A stretch of 64,000 nt of DNA, taken from the NCBI RefSeq assembly GCF_003719305.1, contig NZ_RARC01000006.1:62001-126000 (forward strand), given 5' to 3'. Made by a program: the position numbers and the translations under genes. The notes under the pieces were generated by a model. That model was not told the origin of the DNA and ran no database searches. It saw only the letters and a program-made list of their open reading frames with translations. The DNA is from Mycolicibacterium stellerae (GTDB lineage: Bacteria > Actinomycetota > Actinomycetes > Mycobacteriales > Mycobacteriaceae). Position 1 is the first letter of the stretch; each line of letters starts with the position of its first letter. Of the stretch, positions 28,932-39,502 are shown one piece after another.

Positions 28932-29831
28932 CTAGAAGCCGAGCCGGCCAAGCTGTTTGGGGTCGCGCTGCCAATTCTTGGCGATCTTGACGCGTAGGTC
29001 CAGATACACCTTGGTGCCGAGCAGCTTCTCGATCTGTGTGCGCGCGGCCGTGCCGACCTCGCGCAACCTCGCTCCGCCCTTGCCGATGACAATGCCCTTC
29101 TGGCTGTCCCGCTCGACGAAAAGGATGGCATGCACATCGATCAGGTCGTCACGGCCTTCGCGCGGGCTGACCTCCTCGATCACCACGGCCAGCGAGTGTG
29201 GCAGCTCGTCGCGCACGCCTTCCAGTGCGGCCTCGCGAATCAGCTCGGCCATCAGCACTTCCTCGGGCTCGTCGGTCAACTCGCCATCGGGATAGAACGC
29301 AGGCCCGGGCGGTAGCAGGTCAGCGAGCACGCCGATCAGCACGTCAACCTGCTCCCCGGTCGTCGCCGAGACCGGCACGATCTCGGCGTCCGGCCCGACC
29401 AACTCGCTTGCCGCCATCAGCTGTGCGGCCAGCCGCTCCTTGGGGACCTTGTCGATCTTGGTGACGATCGCGACCACCTTGGTTCTGGGAGCGACGGCTC
29501 GGATCTGCTCATGGATCCACCGGTCGCCCGGACCGATCGACTCATCGGCGGGTATACACAAGCCGATGACGTCGACCTCCGAATAGGTGTCGCGGACGAG
29601 GTCGTTGAGGCGCTGGCCCAGCAGCGTCCTCGGCCGGTGCAGCCCTGGGGTGTCGACGAGGATGATCTGGAAGTCGTCGCGGTGCACGATCCCGCGAATG
29701 GTGTGCCGCGTTGTCTGCGGGCGGTTCGACGTGATCGCCACCTTGGCACCGACGAGAGCGTTCATCAATGTCGATTTGCCGGTATTGGGTCTGCCGACGA
29801 AACAGACAAAGCCGGAACGGAACTCGCTCAT
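28932..29831 (-). CDS. era: GTPase Era
   Basis: About 299 residues from ATG 29831 (M-SEFRSGFVCFVGRPN); the frame is open further upstream. GTPase motifs: G1 GRPNTGKST, G3 DTPGLH, G4 TKID, and NRPQTTRH switch I. The C-terminal KH domain contains IGKGGARLREVG. Era binds 16S rRNA and helps 30S assembly. The order era-Rv2365c-like-corC-ybeY-phoH equals that of M. tuberculosis. Confidence 0.95.
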   Translation of the reverse strand: MSEFRSGFVCFVGRPNTGKSTLMNALVGAKVAITSNRPQTTRHTIRGIVHRDDFQIILVDTPGLHRPRTLLGQRLNDLVRDTYSEVDVIGLCIPADESIGPGDRWIHEQIRAVAPRTKVVAIVTKIDKVPKERLAAQLMAASELVGPDAEIVPVSATTGEQVDVLIGVLADLLPPGPAFYPDGELTDEPEEVLMAELIREAALEGVRDELPHSLAVVIEEVSPREGRDDLIDVHAILFVERDSQKGIVIGKGGARLREVGTAARTQIEKLLGTKVYLDLRVKIAKNWQRDPKQLGRLGF

Positions 29832-29898
29832 CGCTCCCCGAGCCTGCGGGGAGATCGCGATTTCCGCCCAATCGGCGATCTGTGAGCAGTTTCGGCGA

Positions 29899-30216
29899 TC
29901 ACAGCGGCGTGCCCGCCCGGTCGGTGACGATGACGACGGCGTCCGCCGACAGTTCTCGCACGGCGGCGACCCCGGCATCGTCGGCGGATCCGCCGACCAA
30001 TATAGCCGCCTCGAGACCCGTCGCACCGCTCGACACGGCGGCGGCCACCGCAGCCTGCAGAGCGGTCAGCGCCAATGCCTCCAGTGCGACGGGCGCGCCT
30101 GCGTAGGTGCGGCCGTCCTGATCCCGCACGGCGGCGCCGCTGCCTGCCTCGGCACGGCCCATCGCACCGCGGGCGAGCGTCACCAGCTTGGCGTCTTCTG
30201 CGTCGAGCTCAGTCAT
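29899..30216 (-). CDS. Cytidine-deaminase-fold protein without zinc motif (Rv2365c-like)
   Basis: About 105 residues from ATG 30216. The arrangement ([57 protein letters not shown]) follows the cytidine deaminase fold. The HAE and PCxxC zinc ligands are absent: there is no Cys or His in the protein. It is therefore unlikely to deaminate and may be structural or regulatory. It overlaps the corC-like gene by eight bases, so it belongs to the era-ybeY operon. Confidence 0.65.
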   Translation of the reverse strand: MTELDAEDAKLVTLARGAMGRAEAGSGAAVRDQDGRTYAGAPVALEALALTALQAAVAAAVSSGATGLEAAILVGGSADDAGVAAVRELSADAVVIVTDRAGTPL

Positions 30217-31501
30217 CGTCACCCTCCTGCTCAGGTGCGGTAGGGCTGACCAGGACGGTGCCGATCCGCACCCGGCCGCGATGGTCACGGCCGCCTTCGG
30301 CACGCAACTGCAGCCCGTCCCACGTCACTTCGGCACCGGGAAGCGGCACCCGACCGAGTTCCAGCGCCAGCAGGCCGCCGACGGTGTCGACGTCGAGGTC
30401 CTCGTCGAACTCGATGTCGTACAGCTCGCTGAGGTCCTCGATGGGCAGCCGGGCAGACACGCGAAAGCGCTTGTCCCCCAGTTCCTCAACCGGCGCGACC
30501 TCATCGGTGTCGTACTCGTCGGCGATTTCACCGACGATCTCCTCGAGCACGTCCTCGATGGTGACCAGTCCGGCGATCGCGCCGTACTCGTCGACGAGCA
30601 GCGCCATGTGGTTGCGGTCGCGCTGCATTTCGCGCAGCAGCGCGTCCAGCGGCTTGGAGTCGGGCACGAAGACCGGCGGGCGCATGACCGCCGACACGTT
30701 GGTGTCGCGTCCGCCATTGTTCGAGTAATAGGTGCGCTCGACGAGATCCTTCAGATACACCACGCCGACGACGTCGTCGACGTTCTCCCCGATCACCGGG
30801 ATACGGGAATGCCCGCTGCGTACCGCAAGAGAGGTCGCCTGGCCCGCCGTCTTGTCGCTTTCGATCCAGACCATCTCGGTGCGGGGCACCATCACTTCAC
30901 GCGCGGGTGTGTCGCCGAGCTCGAACACCGACTGGATCATCCGCCGCTCGTCGTCGGCCACCACGCCACTCTGTTGGGCAAGGTCGACGACCTCGCGCAG
31001 CTCGATTTCGGACGCGAACGGCCCGTTGCGAAAGCCCCGACCCGGTGTCAGGGCGTTACCGATGAGGACGAGGAGGCGGCTGATGGGCGTCAGCAGAACC
31101 GAAATCGCTTGCAGGGGAACAGCCGCGCCGAGCGCGATCGAGTAGGCGTTCTGCCTGCCGAGGGTTCGCGGTCCCACCCCGATCAACACGAAGCTGCTGA
31201 CGACCATGATCGCGGCCGCCGCGATCAGGCCCCAATCCAGGCCGAGGTGCTCGTAAAGGTAGTCCACCAGCAGCGCCGTCGCGGTGATCTCGCACGCGAT
31301 ACGCAGCAGCACAACGAGATTGATGTAGCGCGGCCGTTCGTTGATGACGCGGGCAAGCCGGACCGCCCCTGGCCGCTCGTCACGAACCATTTCTTCGACG
31401 CGGGCGATCGACACCGTGCTGATTGCGGCGTCGATCGCTGCGAACAGACCGCCGAGACCGATCAGCGCGATCGCGCCGACCAGCGAACCTATGCCGGTCA
31501 C
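30209..31501 (-). CDS. CorC/HlyC family membrane protein with CBS pair
   Basis: About 430 residues from a GTG at 31501 that overlaps the ybeY stop in GTGA. The N-terminal DUF21/CNNM membrane domain has about four hydrophobic segments (residues 1-150). A CBS pair follows ([13 protein letters not shown] and [21 protein letters not shown]), and a C-terminal CorC_HlyC domain contains [18 protein letters not shown] and [15 protein letters not shown]. Members are associated with Mg2+/Co2+ handling. Corresponds to Rv2366c. Confidence 0.9.
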   Translation of the reverse strand: MTGIGSLVGAIALIGLGGLFAAIDAAISTVSIARVEEMVRDERPGAVRLARVINERPRYINLVVLLRIACEITATALLVDYLYEHLGLDWGLIAAAAIMVVSSFVLIGVGPRTLGRQNAYSIALGAAVPLQAISVLLTPISRLLVLIGNALTPGRGFRNGPFASEIELREVVDLAQQSGVVADDERRMIQSVFELGDTPAREVMVPRTEMVWIESDKTAGQATSLAVRSGHSRIPVIGENVDDVVGVVYLKDLVERTYYSNNGGRDTNVSAVMRPPVFVPDSKPLDALLREMQRDRNHMALLVDEYGAIAGLVTIEDVLEEIVGEIADEYDTDEVAPVEELGDKRFRVSARLPIEDLSELYDIEFDEDLDVDTVGGLLALELGRVPLPGAEVTWDGLQLRAEGGRDHRGRVRIGTVLVSPTAPEQEGDDD

Positions 31502-32034
31502 GACTCGTCGAAGTAACGAGACTTGTCCAGCAGTCGCCGATCCTTCTCGGTCTGCCGGTCCTGGTGATACGCCTCGACCTGGGCGGCCACCCACTCCTCG
31601 AGCAGTTGGCGTTGCAGCGTGAACATCTCCTTCTCTTCGTCTGGTTCGGCGTGGTCGTAGCCGAGTAGATGCAGAACCCCGTGCACGGTCAGCAGCGCCA
31701 ACTCCTGCCCGAGCGTGTGCCCGGCCTTGGTGGCCTGGTCGGCCGCGAACTGCGGACACAACACGATGTCACCGAGCATCGACGGCCCCGGCTCTGGTGC
31801 GTCTGGCCGGCCACCGGGCTCGAGTTCGTCCATCGGAAAGCTCATCACGTCCGTCGGCCCCGGAAGATCCATCCACCGCATGTGCAGATCGGCCATCGCG
31901 GCGCTGTCGAGCAACACCATCGAGAGCTCCGCTGCGGGATGCACTTTCATCTTCTTGATGACGAAGCGGGCGACGCTGACGAGTTCCTCTTCGGAGACGT
32001 CGAGGCCCGATTCGTTGGAAACCTCAATACTCAT
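31498..32034 (-). CDS. ybeY: Endoribonuclease YbeY
   Basis: A 178-residue metal-dependent RNase for 16S rRNA 3' maturation and ribosome quality control. The zinc motif [11 protein letters not shown] is intact. The conserved [19 protein letters not shown] precedes it. It lies between phoH and corC as in most bacteria, with a 4-base overlap to the downstream gene. The C-terminal tail after the motif is about 45 residues longer than in compact homologues. Confidence 0.95.
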   Translation of the reverse strand: MSIEVSNESGLDVSEEELVSVARFVIKKMKVHPAAELSMVLLDSAAMADLHMRWMDLPGPTDVMSFPMDELEPGGRPDAPEPGPSMLGDIVLCPQFAADQATKAGHTLGQELALLTVHGVLHLLGYDHAEPDEEKEMFTLQRQLLEEWVAAQVEAYHQDRQTEKDRRLLDKSRYFDES

Positions 32035-32049
32035 GACTCCGCGGTCCGC

Positions 32050-33084
32050 CTATCGCCGCGGCCGGTTGCCCGTGGCGCGGCGTTGCGCGCGGTTGGTCAG
32101 CCCGGGCTCTTCGTTTCTGGCGTAGGCGTCGACGATCTCGGACACGAGCCGATGCCGCACGACGTCGGCGCTGGTGAGCTCGGCAACGTGGATGTCCTCG
32201 ACACCGTCGAGAATGTTCACCGCCGCCCGCAGCCCGGAGTTCGTACTGCCGGGCAGGTCGACCTGCGTGATATCGCCGGTGACAACCATTTTCGCGCCGA
32301 ACCCCAGCCGGGTGAGGAACATCTTCATCTGCTCGCCGGTGGTGTTCTGCGCCTCGTCGAGAATGATGAACGCATCTGAGATCGTTCTGCCCCGCATGTA
32401 TGCCAGCGGCGCTACCTCAATCACCCCGGCGCTCATCAGCTTCGGGATCAGCTCCGGATCCATCATGTCGTGCAGGGCGTCGTAGAGCGGTCGTAGATAG
32501 GGGTCGATCTTCTCCGATAGTGTGCCGGGCAGAAAGCCAAGGCGCTCACCGGCTTCCACCGCCGGCCGGGTGAGGATGATGCGAGACACCTGCTTGGTCT
32601 GCAGTGCGCGCACGGCCTTTGCCATCGCCAGATACGTCTTGCCGGTGCCGGCCGGTCCGATGCCGAACACGATGGTGTGCGCGTCGATCGCGTCGACATA
32701 TCGCTTCTGGTTTAGCGTCTTCGGCCGGATCGTCTTTCCGCGCCTCGACAGGATGTCGAGCGTCAGCACCTCGGCGGGCGACTCCCCCTCGGTGCCGGTC
32801 AGCATCGCGACGCTGTGCCGCACCACCTCTGGGGTGAGCGGCTGGCCGCCGGCCGCGATCGCGATCAGTTCGGAGATCACTCGCTCGGCGAGTGCGACAT
32901 CGGCAGGTTCACCGGTCAGGGTGAGCGCGTTGCCGCGGGCATGGATATCGGCCGCCAGGACGCGCTCGAGTGCGCGCAGATTCTCGTCGGCGGAGCCAAG
33001 AAGGCCCACGATGAGGTCGGGCGGAACATTGATGCTGCTGCGGACGGGCGTATCCGCGTCAGCGTTCGTCTCGCTGGGCGTCAC
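32050..33084 (-). CDS. phoH: PhoH-family ATPase
   Basis: A 344-residue protein with an N-terminal KH-like segment (residues 20-85). The PhoH ATPase follows: Walker [14 protein letters not shown], then [18 protein letters not shown] and Walker [14 protein letters not shown]. It is probably the Rv2368c orthologue. Members are linked to RNA metabolism with YbeY, which lies 15 bp downstream. GTG start at 33084. The last residues are very basic ([13 protein letters not shown]). Confidence 0.92.
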   Translation of the reverse strand: MTPSETNADADTPVRSSINVPPDLIVGLLGSADENLRALERVLAADIHARGNALTLTGEPADVALAERVISELIAIAAGGQPLTPEVVRHSVAMLTGTEGESPAEVLTLDILSRRGKTIRPKTLNQKRYVDAIDAHTIVFGIGPAGTGKTYLAMAKAVRALQTKQVSRIILTRPAVEAGERLGFLPGTLSEKIDPYLRPLYDALHDMMDPELIPKLMSAGVIEVAPLAYMRGRTISDAFIILDEAQNTTGEQMKMFLTRLGFGAKMVVTGDITQVDLPGSTNSGLRAAVNILDGVEDIHVAELTSADVVRHRLVSEIVDAYARNEEPGLTNRAQRRATGNRPRR

Positions 33085-33211
33085 GTGGGGTTTTCTGCCT
33101 GCTTTCTGGGTTCTTGCCTGTTTCGTTGCTGCCGAATACCCAGTTTACCGCCGGGCACCGACGCGTCCCAATGTTTAACCTGCGACGACGTCGTCCGGAG
33201 CGGGACGCGAG

Positions 33212-33991
33212 TCAGGCCCAGCGCGGCGTCAACGCCCCGAGCGCGCCCAACGCGACCGCCGCGGCTGTCGACGTCCTCAGCACCGTCGGCCCCAGCCGCA
33301 CCGCGTTCGCCCCGGCCGCAGACAACGCGGCGATCTCGTCGTCGGCGATGCCGCCCTCCGGTCCGATCACCAACATCAGCGAATCTACTTGTGCGAACGA
33401 CAGTTTCGTCATTGGCTCGATAGCAGACTCGTGCAGCGCCAGGACCGTCGCTCCCCGGGAGACCGCCTCGCGCACGTCGGCCAGCAACGCGTCAGTGCTC
33501 GCCACGCCCGTGACCGATGGGATGTGCGGCCTGCGCGACTGGCGGGCGGCCGCGCGGGCCACCGCACGCCACCGCCGCAGGCCCTTGTCGGCCCGTCCGC
33601 CGTCCCAGCGCGCCACACATCGAGCCGCCTGCCAGGCCACGAACGCGTCGGCGCCGGCCTCTGTGGCCAACTCGATGGCCAGTTCGGATCGGTCGGACTT
33701 GGGGATTGCCTGCACGACGGTGACCGACGGCGTCGCAGGCACGACCGTCCAGCGGTTCAGGACACGAGCCGTCAGCCGCGCCTTGCCCACCTCCTCGATC
33801 ACGCAATGCGCCACCGAGCCTGCGCCGTCACCGAGGTCGAGCTCTTCACCGGCCCTGATCCGCCGCACGCTGGCCGCGTGGAAACCCTCGTCACCGTCGA
33901 CGACGGCCAGGTCACCGACTTCGGGCAGGTGGTCGACGTAGAAGAGGGCCCGGTGAGCGCGTGCGCGAAGAGAATCAGACACTGCACTCAT
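33212..33991 (-). CDS. rsmE: 16S rRNA (uracil-1498-N3)-methyltransferase
   Basis: A 259-residue SPOUT methyltransferase. The N-terminal PUA-like domain ([19 protein letters not shown]) precedes the knot region with [41 protein letters not shown] and [19 protein letters not shown]. It uses SAM to methylate U1498. The start lies five bases from the dnaJ stop, so it is in the hrcA-dnaJ2-rsmE operon (Rv2374c-Rv2372c). Confidence 0.94.
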   Translation of the reverse strand: MSAVSDSLRARAHRALFYVDHLPEVGDLAVVDGDEGFHAASVRRIRAGEELDLGDGAGSVAHCVIEEVGKARLTARVLNRWTVVPATPSVTVVQAIPKSDRSELAIELATEAGADAFVAWQAARCVARWDGGRADKGLRRWRAVARAAARQSRRPHIPSVTGVASTDALLADVREAVSRGATVLALHESAIEPMTKLSFAQVDSLMLVIGPEGGIADDEIAALSAAGANAVRLGPTVLRTSTAAAVALGALGALTPRWA

Positions 33992-33996
33992 GGCCG

Positions 33997-35139
33997 TTAG
34001 CGGCCGGTGAACGTCTCGCGCAGCCTGTTGAACAGCCCGCCGCCTGTGCTGCCCGACTGGGTGGACCTCACCTCGGCCGTGTCCCGGGTGCGGTGCTCTT
34101 TCAGCTTGCGCAGCAGCTCGATGTCGTCGTGATCGAGCCGCGAGGGAACCACCACGTCGATGTGGGCGTGCAGGTCTCCACGCACCCCCGACCTCAGATG
34201 CGGCATGCCGCGGCCACGCAGCGTGGTCACCGAGCCGGGCTGGGTGCCCGCCGCGATGGTGACCTCGATGGGGCCGTCCAGGATCGCGTCGACCGCCACT
34301 GAGGTGCCCAGTGCGGCGTCCACCATCGGCACCGAGATGGTGCAGTGCAGGTCGTCGCCGTCGCGGACGAACGTGTCGTGCTGCTGTTCGTGAACCTCGA
34401 CGTACAGATCGCCCGCGGGGCCGCCGCCAGGGCCTACCTCGCCCTGCGCGGCCAGCCTGACGCGCATACCGTCCCCGACGCCTGCCGGGATCTTGACGCT
34501 GATCTCGCGCCGGGCGCGCACCCGGCCGTCGCCGCCGCAGCGGTTACACGGGTCCAGAATGACCTCGCCCACGCCGCCGCAGACCGGACACGGCCGCGAC
34601 GTCATGACCTGGCCCAGCAGCGAGCGCTGGACCGTCTGGATCTCGCCACGCCCGCCGCACGTGTCGCAGGTGGTCGGTGTGGACTTGCCGTGTGTGCCCC
34701 TGCCCTGACACAGGTCGCACAAGACCGCGGTGTCGACGGTGACCTGTTTGGTGACCCCGGTCGCGCATTCTTCGAGGTCCAGCCGCATCCGCAGCAGCGA
34801 GTCGGCGCCGGGCCGGACCCTGCCGACCGGGCCGCGGGACGTGGAACCGCCGCCGAAGAAGGCCTCGAATACGTCGCCGAGCCCGCCGAAGCCGCCGAAC
34901 CCGTTACCTGGTGCACCCGCCGACTCGAGCGGATCGCCCCCGAGGTCGACGATGCGTCGCTTCTCGGGGTCGCTGAGCACCTCGTAGGCGACGCTGATCT
35001 CCTGGAACCGCGCCTGGGCCTGCTGGTCTGGGTTGACGTCGGGATGCAGTTCACGGGCCAGCTTGCGGTAGGCGCGCTTGATCTCCGAATCACTTGCGCC
35101 CTTGCTCACCCCGAGCAGGGCGTAATAGTCGCGTGCCAC
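33997..35139 (-). CDS. dnaJ2: Chaperone DnaJ2
   Basis: A 380-residue type I J-protein. The J domain has the HPD triad (RELHPDVNP), a Gly/Phe linker ([14 protein letters not shown]) follows, and there are four zinc motifs: [24 protein letters not shown] and CNRCGGDG. C-terminal substrate domains complete it. It stimulates DnaK ATPase and delivers clients. It lies just downstream of hrcA. Confidence 0.95.
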   Translation of the reverse strand: MARDYYALLGVSKGASDSEIKRAYRKLARELHPDVNPDQQAQARFQEISVAYEVLSDPEKRRIVDLGGDPLESAGAPGNGFGGFGGLGDVFEAFFGGGSTSRGPVGRVRPGADSLLRMRLDLEECATGVTKQVTVDTAVLCDLCQGRGTHGKSTPTTCDTCGGRGEIQTVQRSLLGQVMTSRPCPVCGGVGEVILDPCNRCGGDGRVRARREISVKIPAGVGDGMRVRLAAQGEVGPGGGPAGDLYVEVHEQQHDTFVRDGDDLHCTISVPMVDAALGTSVAVDAILDGPIEVTIAAGTQPGSVTTLRGRGMPHLRSGVRGDLHAHIDVVVPSRLDHDDIELLRKLKEHRTRDTAEVRSTQSGSTGGGLFNRLRETFTGR

Positions 35140-35168
35140 TCCCTGACCTTCCTTACCGCTGACGCGGT

Positions 35169-36200
35169 TTACCGATTGCCTAGAACTTCGCCGATGTAGA
35201 GCGCAACCGCGGCAACGTTGGCGATAGTTCCCGGATAGTCCATCCGAGTCGGTCCCAGCACACCCATACCGCCGTAGACAGTTCCCATACTGCCGTAGGC
35301 CGTGGTGACCACCGAAGTGCCCAGCATCTCCTCGGCTTCCGTCTCGTGTCCGATGCGCACGGTGACCTTGCCCGCCTCCTGCTGTGCGGCCAGCAGCCTC
35401 AGCACCACGACCTGCTCCTCGAGCGCCTCGAGGACCGAGCGCAGGGACCCGCCGAAGTCGGCGGTGTTACGGGTCAGGTTGGCGGTGCCGCCCAGTAACA
35501 GCCTCTCTTCGGTGTGTTCGACGAGCGACTCCAGCAGCACCGTTGCCGACCGGCCGATCGCGTCACCGAGACCGCCTCTGCCGTCCATGTGGACGGCCAG
35601 ATCCGACACCGCAACCGACGCAGCGGACAGTCGCTTGCCCTCCAGCGCCTGGCCAAGCATCTCGCGAAGCTGACTGACCTGATGGTCGTCGATGGTGTCA
35701 CCGAGTTCGACCATGCGCTGGTCGACGCGGCCGGAGTCGGTGATCACCACAAGCAGCAGCCGCGCAGGCGTCAGCGCCACGACCTCGAGATGGCGGACCG
35801 TCGAGGTGGACAGCGTCGGGTACTGGACGATCGCGACCTGGCGGGTCAGCTGTGCCAGCAGCCGCACCGCGCGGCGCAACACATCGTCTAAGTCCACACC
35901 GGACTCGAGGAACTTCAGGATGGCCGAGCGCTCCGACGTCGACAGCGGCTTGATGTCCTCGAGCCGGTCGACGAACTCGCGGTAGCCCTTCTCGGTCGGC
36001 ACCCGGCCCGAGCTCGTGTGCGGCTGCGCGATGTAGCCCTCAGCTTCCAAAACGGCCATATCGTTGCGCACGGTCGCGCTGGACACGCCCAGGTTGTGCC
36101 GCTCGACGAGGCTCTTCGAGCCGATCGGTTCCTTCGTCGATACGAAGTCGGCAACGATGGCACGCAACACTTCGAACCGCCGGTCCTCGGCACTACCCAT
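35169..36200 (-). CDS. hrcA: Heat-inducible transcription repressor HrcA
   Basis: About 343 residues from ATG 36200, chosen because GGGAGG lies eight bases upstream; the GTG at 36209 overlaps that ribosome site. The N-terminal winged helix has [24 protein letters not shown]. The GAF-like core ends with [23 protein letters not shown]. HrcA binds CIRCE elements and represses chaperonin genes. No CIRCE repeat was found in this window, so its targets lie elsewhere. Confidence 0.94.
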   Translation of the reverse strand: MGSAEDRRFEVLRAIVADFVSTKEPIGSKSLVERHNLGVSSATVRNDMAVLEAEGYIAQPHTSSGRVPTEKGYREFVDRLEDIKPLSTSERSAILKFLESGVDLDDVLRRAVRLLAQLTRQVAIVQYPTLSTSTVRHLEVVALTPARLLLVVITDSGRVDQRMVELGDTIDDHQVSQLREMLGQALEGKRLSAASVAVSDLAVHMDGRGGLGDAIGRSATVLLESLVEHTEERLLLGGTANLTRNTADFGGSLRSVLEALEEQVVVLRLLAAQQEAGKVTVRIGHETEAEEMLGTSVVTTAYGSMGTVYGGMGVLGPTRMDYPGTIANVAAVALYIGEVLGNR

Positions 36201-36363
36201 GGTGTTCACCTCCCGATCGAATCCATTTTACGGTGACCAACAGGGGCTATGCCTCCTCGCCGCCACCTCGATGATGTTCGCGTGGCGGATCGGCCGGTTG
36301 GGACTAGCCTCTGATCATGGTGAAGCCGTCGACACGCGGAACGAGTCGAGAGGTTTCGGGCCG

Positions 36364-36678
36364 GTGATCTTCAAGGGCGTACTCGATGGCAAGCCGTATC
36401 CCAACCACGGGCTGACGCACCGGCAGTGGTCCCAGATTCCGCCTCGCCAGATCCGCCTCGACGAGCTGGTGACGACGACGACTGTGTTGCAGCTGGACCG
36501 CCTGCTGTCGGAGGACTCGACGTTTTACGGGGACCTGTTTCCGCATGCTGTGCGGTGGCGAGGGGTGATCTACCTCGAGGATGGGCTGCACCGCGCAGTC
36601 CGGGCCGCGCTGCGCAATCGGACAGTGCTGCACGCCCGGGTATTCGATATGGATACGCCGGTCCCACACCAGGTTTAG
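36364..36678 (+). CDS. Conserved protein (Rv2375-like)
   Basis: About 104 residues from GTG 36364, which begins VIFKGVLDGKPYPNHGL and gives the length expected for the Rv2375 family. The middle reads LVTTTTVLQLDRLLSEDSTFYGDLFPHAV, followed by VIYLEDGLHRAVRAALRNR and a final strand. The C-terminal half resembles ParB/Srx-like small domains in its pattern, but no function can be assigned. Divergent from hrcA. Confidence 0.7.
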   Translation: MIFKGVLDGKPYPNHGLTHRQWSQIPPRQIRLDELVTTTTVLQLDRLLSEDSTFYGDLFPHAVRWRGVIYLEDGLHRAVRAALRNRTVLHARVFDMDTPVPHQV

Positions 36679-36781
36679 CGCTCAAAGCCGCGTTGCAACG
36701 CCGCCGCGTTTCGTTCCTCACGCCGCTCAAACAGGCCCGCGGGCAACATCTTCCTTGCCAATCCAGATGGAAGGACAAGGT

Positions 36782-37099
36782 ATGACGAGTAAACGTGTCG
36801 CAATCCGCACGGCAATGAGTGTGACGTTGGCCATCGCAGCACTGGCCTTACTGCCAGTCGTTGCCACATCCGGCGTCGCAAGCGCCGATCCGGGGATCGG
36901 GTGGGGCGCACCCGGACCGGGAATTCTGCCCGGCCCGGGCCTCGGCGGCGTCGGTGGTCCGGCGTCTGGCCTCGGTGTTCTCCCCGGGCTCGGGTGGGGC
37001 CTTCCCGGCGTCGGCGTTGGCGGTGTCGGCGGGCCGGCTTCGGGACTTGGGGTGCTTCCCGGGCTGGGCTGGGGCCTTCCCGGGCCGGGGCTTATCTGA
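36782..37099 (+). CDS. Secreted Gly/Pro-rich repeat protein
   Basis: A 105-residue protein with a signal peptide (basic SKRVAIRT, hydrophobic core, cleavage after ASA). The mature region of about 70 residues is almost entirely Gly, Pro, Leu, Val and Trp, and contains two copies of GVGGPASGLGVLPGLGWGLP plus partial copies. The pattern suggests an extended, elastin-like exported polypeptide. No function is known. Ribosome site GGAAGGACAAGG precedes ATG 36782. A response regulator gene starts 76 bp downstream. Confidence 0.65.
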   Translation: MTSKRVAIRTAMSVTLAIAALALLPVVATSGVASADPGIGWGAPGPGILPGPGLGGVGGPASGLGVLPGLGWGLPGVGVGGVGGPASGLGVLPGLGWGLPGPGLI

Positions 37100-37174
37100 C
37101 TCCTGGGCCGGACGTGCCGCGCCACTGCTCGAGATGGCGCGGCACGTGCCGCCCCGGGACGGGACGATGAAGGA

Positions 37175-37831
37175 ATGCGAGTTCTTGTTGTCGAAGACGA
37201 AACGCTGCTTGCCGACGCGATTGCGGATGGATTGCGTCGCCACGCGATGGCCGTCGACGTCGTCTACGACGGAGCGGCCGCACTCGAACGCGGCACCGTC
37301 AACGACTACGACGTGGTGGTGCTGGACCGCGACTTGCCCCAGGTATCCGGTGACGATGTGTGTAGGACGCTCACCGAATCCGATGGGATGGCCCGCATCC
37401 TGATGCTGACGGCGGCCACCACGGTGGTAGACCGGGTGGCCGGCCTTGGCTTGGGTGCCGACGACTACCTCATCAAGCCGTTTGCCTTCGACGAACTGGT
37501 CGCAAGGATTCAGGCGCTGGCCCGCAGAGCACGGCCTGCGGCACCGCCGATACTGGAACGAAACGGCATCCAGCTCGACCCGCACCGGCGTACGGTGACC
37601 CGTGAGGGCACGCCGGTCTCGTTGTCCCGCAAGGAGTTCGCGGTCCTTAACGAACTGTTGCGCGCGGACGGCGGCGTCGTGTCGGCAGAGTACCTGCTCG
37701 AAAAGGCCTGGGACGAACACATCGACCCGTTCACCGGTGTGGTCCGGTACACCATGATGATGCTGCGCCGGAAACTGGGTGACCCGCCGCTGATCGACAC
37801 CGAGCCCGGCGTGGGATACCGGCTCCGATGA
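37175..37831 (+). CDS. OmpR-family response regulator
   Basis: A 218-residue protein. The receiver domain has the acidic pair ED near residue 8, phospho-acceptor D51 (VVLDRDLP) and K101 (LIKPF). The C-terminal winged helix of PhoB/OmpR type includes LSRKEFAVLNELLRADGGVVSAEYLLEKAW and ends with EPGVGYRLR. Its stop overlaps the start of the kinase gene by four bases (ATGA), so the two form a cognate pair. Target genes are unknown; the flanking secreted proteins are candidates. Confidence 0.92.
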   Translation: MRVLVVEDETLLADAIADGLRRHAMAVDVVYDGAAALERGTVNDYDVVVLDRDLPQVSGDDVCRTLTESDGMARILMLTAATTVVDRVAGLGLGADDYLIKPFAFDELVARIQALARRARPAAPPILERNGIQLDPHRRTVTREGTPVSLSRKEFAVLNELLRADGGVVSAEYLLEKAWDEHIDPFTGVVRYTMMMLRRKLGDPPLIDTEPGVGYRLR

Positions 37832-39003
37832 ACCGGCGACGGTCCACCATCCGGCTACGCCTCACAGCGCTGTATGCAGGCGCGTTCTTCATCGCGGGAG
37901 CGATTCTGATCGGTCTGAATCTCGGCTATCTCGCGCGATCGTTACCCAACCGGCCCGCGGCACAGGGCATCGTCAGAGAGTTTCTCGACGAGCGCGGCGT
38001 CCGCAACCGCCCGGTCATCGACAGCCTGTTCGGGGCGATCTCAAAGCAGGCCGAACAAGAACGCCGAGAAACGTTGCGAGGCATGCTGATTTGGTCGTTG
38101 GCATCCCTTGGCGTGGTCGGTGTCGCCGCCGGTGGCTTCGGCTGGCTGCTTGCGGGCCGAGCACTCGCGCCGCTGCAGAATGTCACCGCGACCGCGCGGC
38201 GCGTCGCCGACCGCAATCTGCACGAACGCATCGCACTGGACGGACCCGACGACGAGATCAAGGAGCTCGCGGACACATTCGATGCGATGCTCGAGCGCCT
38301 CGACCGGGCATTTGACGGACAACGTCGATTCGTGGCCAATGCATCGCATGAGCTGCGCACACCGCTGGCGATCAATCGGACCCTGATCGAGGTCGCACTG
38401 GCCGATCCTGAGGTGCCCGCTCCGACCCGGCGGCTCGGCGCAACGTTGTTGGAGGTCAACCACCGCAACGAGCGGCTGATCGACGGCTTGCTGATATTGG
38501 CAAGCAACGAACAGCCGATTGACCGCAGTACTCGGGTCGACCTGGCCGCCATCGCCCGGCGGGCGATTTCAACGGCTGCGCCTGCAGCCGACCGAGCGGA
38601 CATCGATTTGCGCTCGGCGCTCGCGCCGGCGTTCGTCGCAGGCGATCCCGCGCTGCTGGAACGGATAGCCCAGAACCTCGTCGACAACGCCGTGCGATAC
38701 AACCGCACCAATCGCGGCTGGGTGCTGGTCACCGTCGGCGGCGATCAGCAGAGTGCTCGGCTGACCGTTGAGAACACCGGACCCGTGGTGGCGCCATTCG
38801 AGGTCGACGGACTGTTCGAACCATTCCGTCGACTGAACTCCGAGCGCACCGCCGACGCCACCAGCCTGGCACCGGACCGCGGGGCCGGCCTTGGACTGTC
38901 GATCGTCCGGTCGGTCGCGACGGCGCACCGCGGTGCGGTGCGCGCGTCGGCCCGACCCGATGGCGGACTGCTGGTTTCAGTCACCCTGCCTGCGTGTCAG
39001 TAG
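37828..39003 (+). CDS. Sensor histidine kinase
   Basis: A 391-residue kinase with two transmembrane helices (residues 10-32 and about 90-112) enclosing a short extracytoplasmic loop of about 55 residues. A HAMP domain follows. The phospho-acceptor is H174 in NASHELRTPL. ATP-binding boxes: N box LVDNAVRYN and G box GAGLGLSIVRSV. The small external loop suggests sensing within or near the membrane. Tail-to-tail overlap of seven bases with the hemophore-related gene. Confidence 0.92.
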   Translation: MNRRRSTIRLRLTALYAGAFFIAGAILIGLNLGYLARSLPNRPAAQGIVREFLDERGVRNRPVIDSLFGAISKQAEQERRETLRGMLIWSLASLGVVGVAAGGFGWLLAGRALAPLQNVTATARRVADRNLHERIALDGPDDEIKELADTFDAMLERLDRAFDGQRRFVANASHELRTPLAINRTLIEVALADPEVPAPTRRLGATLLEVNHRNERLIDGLLILASNEQPIDRSTRVDLAAIARRAISTAAPAADRADIDLRSALAPAFVAGDPALLERIAQNLVDNAVRYNRTNRGWVLVTVGGDQQSARLTVENTGPVVAPFEVDGLFEPFRRLNSERTADATSLAPDRGAGLGLSIVRSVATAHRGAVRASARPDGGLLVSVTLPACQ

Positions 39004-39395
39004 TCATGGCAGGTGTCGGCGACCCGCGCCAGCATCTGCACCTTCTGCTGTCCTTCTGGCGTGTTCCGCTTTTCCTCGATCTTGGCTCGGATATCAGGGT
39101 TTCGGTCCAGATAACCTTGCACCCGCTGCCGACGCTGATCGACGGGCAGAGCGATCAGTTCCCGCAGTTTGGCCTGGGCCTCTGGATGGTCGGCCAACCG
39201 AGCCGAAGCCTGCGGCGCCTGCACCTGCAATGCCGCCATCAACTGCTCGTAGGAGCAGCTCGTCTCGATCAACGGACCATCGCCGGGTTCAGCCGACGCC
39301 ACCGGGGGCAGCGATACCGCCGCGGCCACCCCGCAGAGGGCGATTCCCATCAATGCCAGTTTCTTCAATGCGGTCATGTTCTTCAATGCGTTCAT
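38997..39395 (-). CDS. Hemophore-related secreted protein
   Basis: A 132-residue protein with a signal peptide ending near ASA. The mature helical part begins IETSCSYEQLMAALQ and ends VADTCHDY. The two cysteines at the ends of the domain and the DHPEAQAKLRELIALP middle are the pattern of the mycobacterial hemophore family that includes Rv0203 (heme carrier). Heme binding is inferred from the family. A second Met (MTALKK) six codons in is an alternative start. Confidence 0.8.
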   Translation of the reverse strand: MNALKNMTALKKLALMGIALCGVAAAVSLPPVASAEPGDGPLIETSCSYEQLMAALQVQAPQASARLADHPEAQAKLRELIALPVDQRRQRVQGYLDRNPDIRAKIEEKRNTPEGQQKVQMLARVADTCHDY

Positions 39396-39438
39396 GGCCG
39401 CAGTCCACCAGAACCGCCGTTAGGCCAGCGCTAGTTGC

Positions 39439-39501
39439 GATTTCGGCGTGGTTGGTTGCGCGCAGCGCATTGCGCGCAGCGCAACTACTCACGCCGAAAT
39501 C
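39439..39501. repeat. Inverted repeat with internal direct repeats (TTTCGGCG family)
   Basis: Outer arms GATTTCGGCGTG (39439-39450) and CACGCCGAAATC (39490-39501) enclose two direct copies of TTGCGCGCAGCGCA. It sits upstream of the hemophore-related gene and just beyond the stop of the NTF2-like gene, both leftward. It may terminate the latter's transcript. Confidence 0.5.
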
Positions 39502-39502
39502 C

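Noticed and set aside
36201..36363. Search for a CIRCE element near hrcA
   Set aside because: No TTAGCACTC/GAGTGCTAA-type inverted repeat was seen here or elsewhere in the window.
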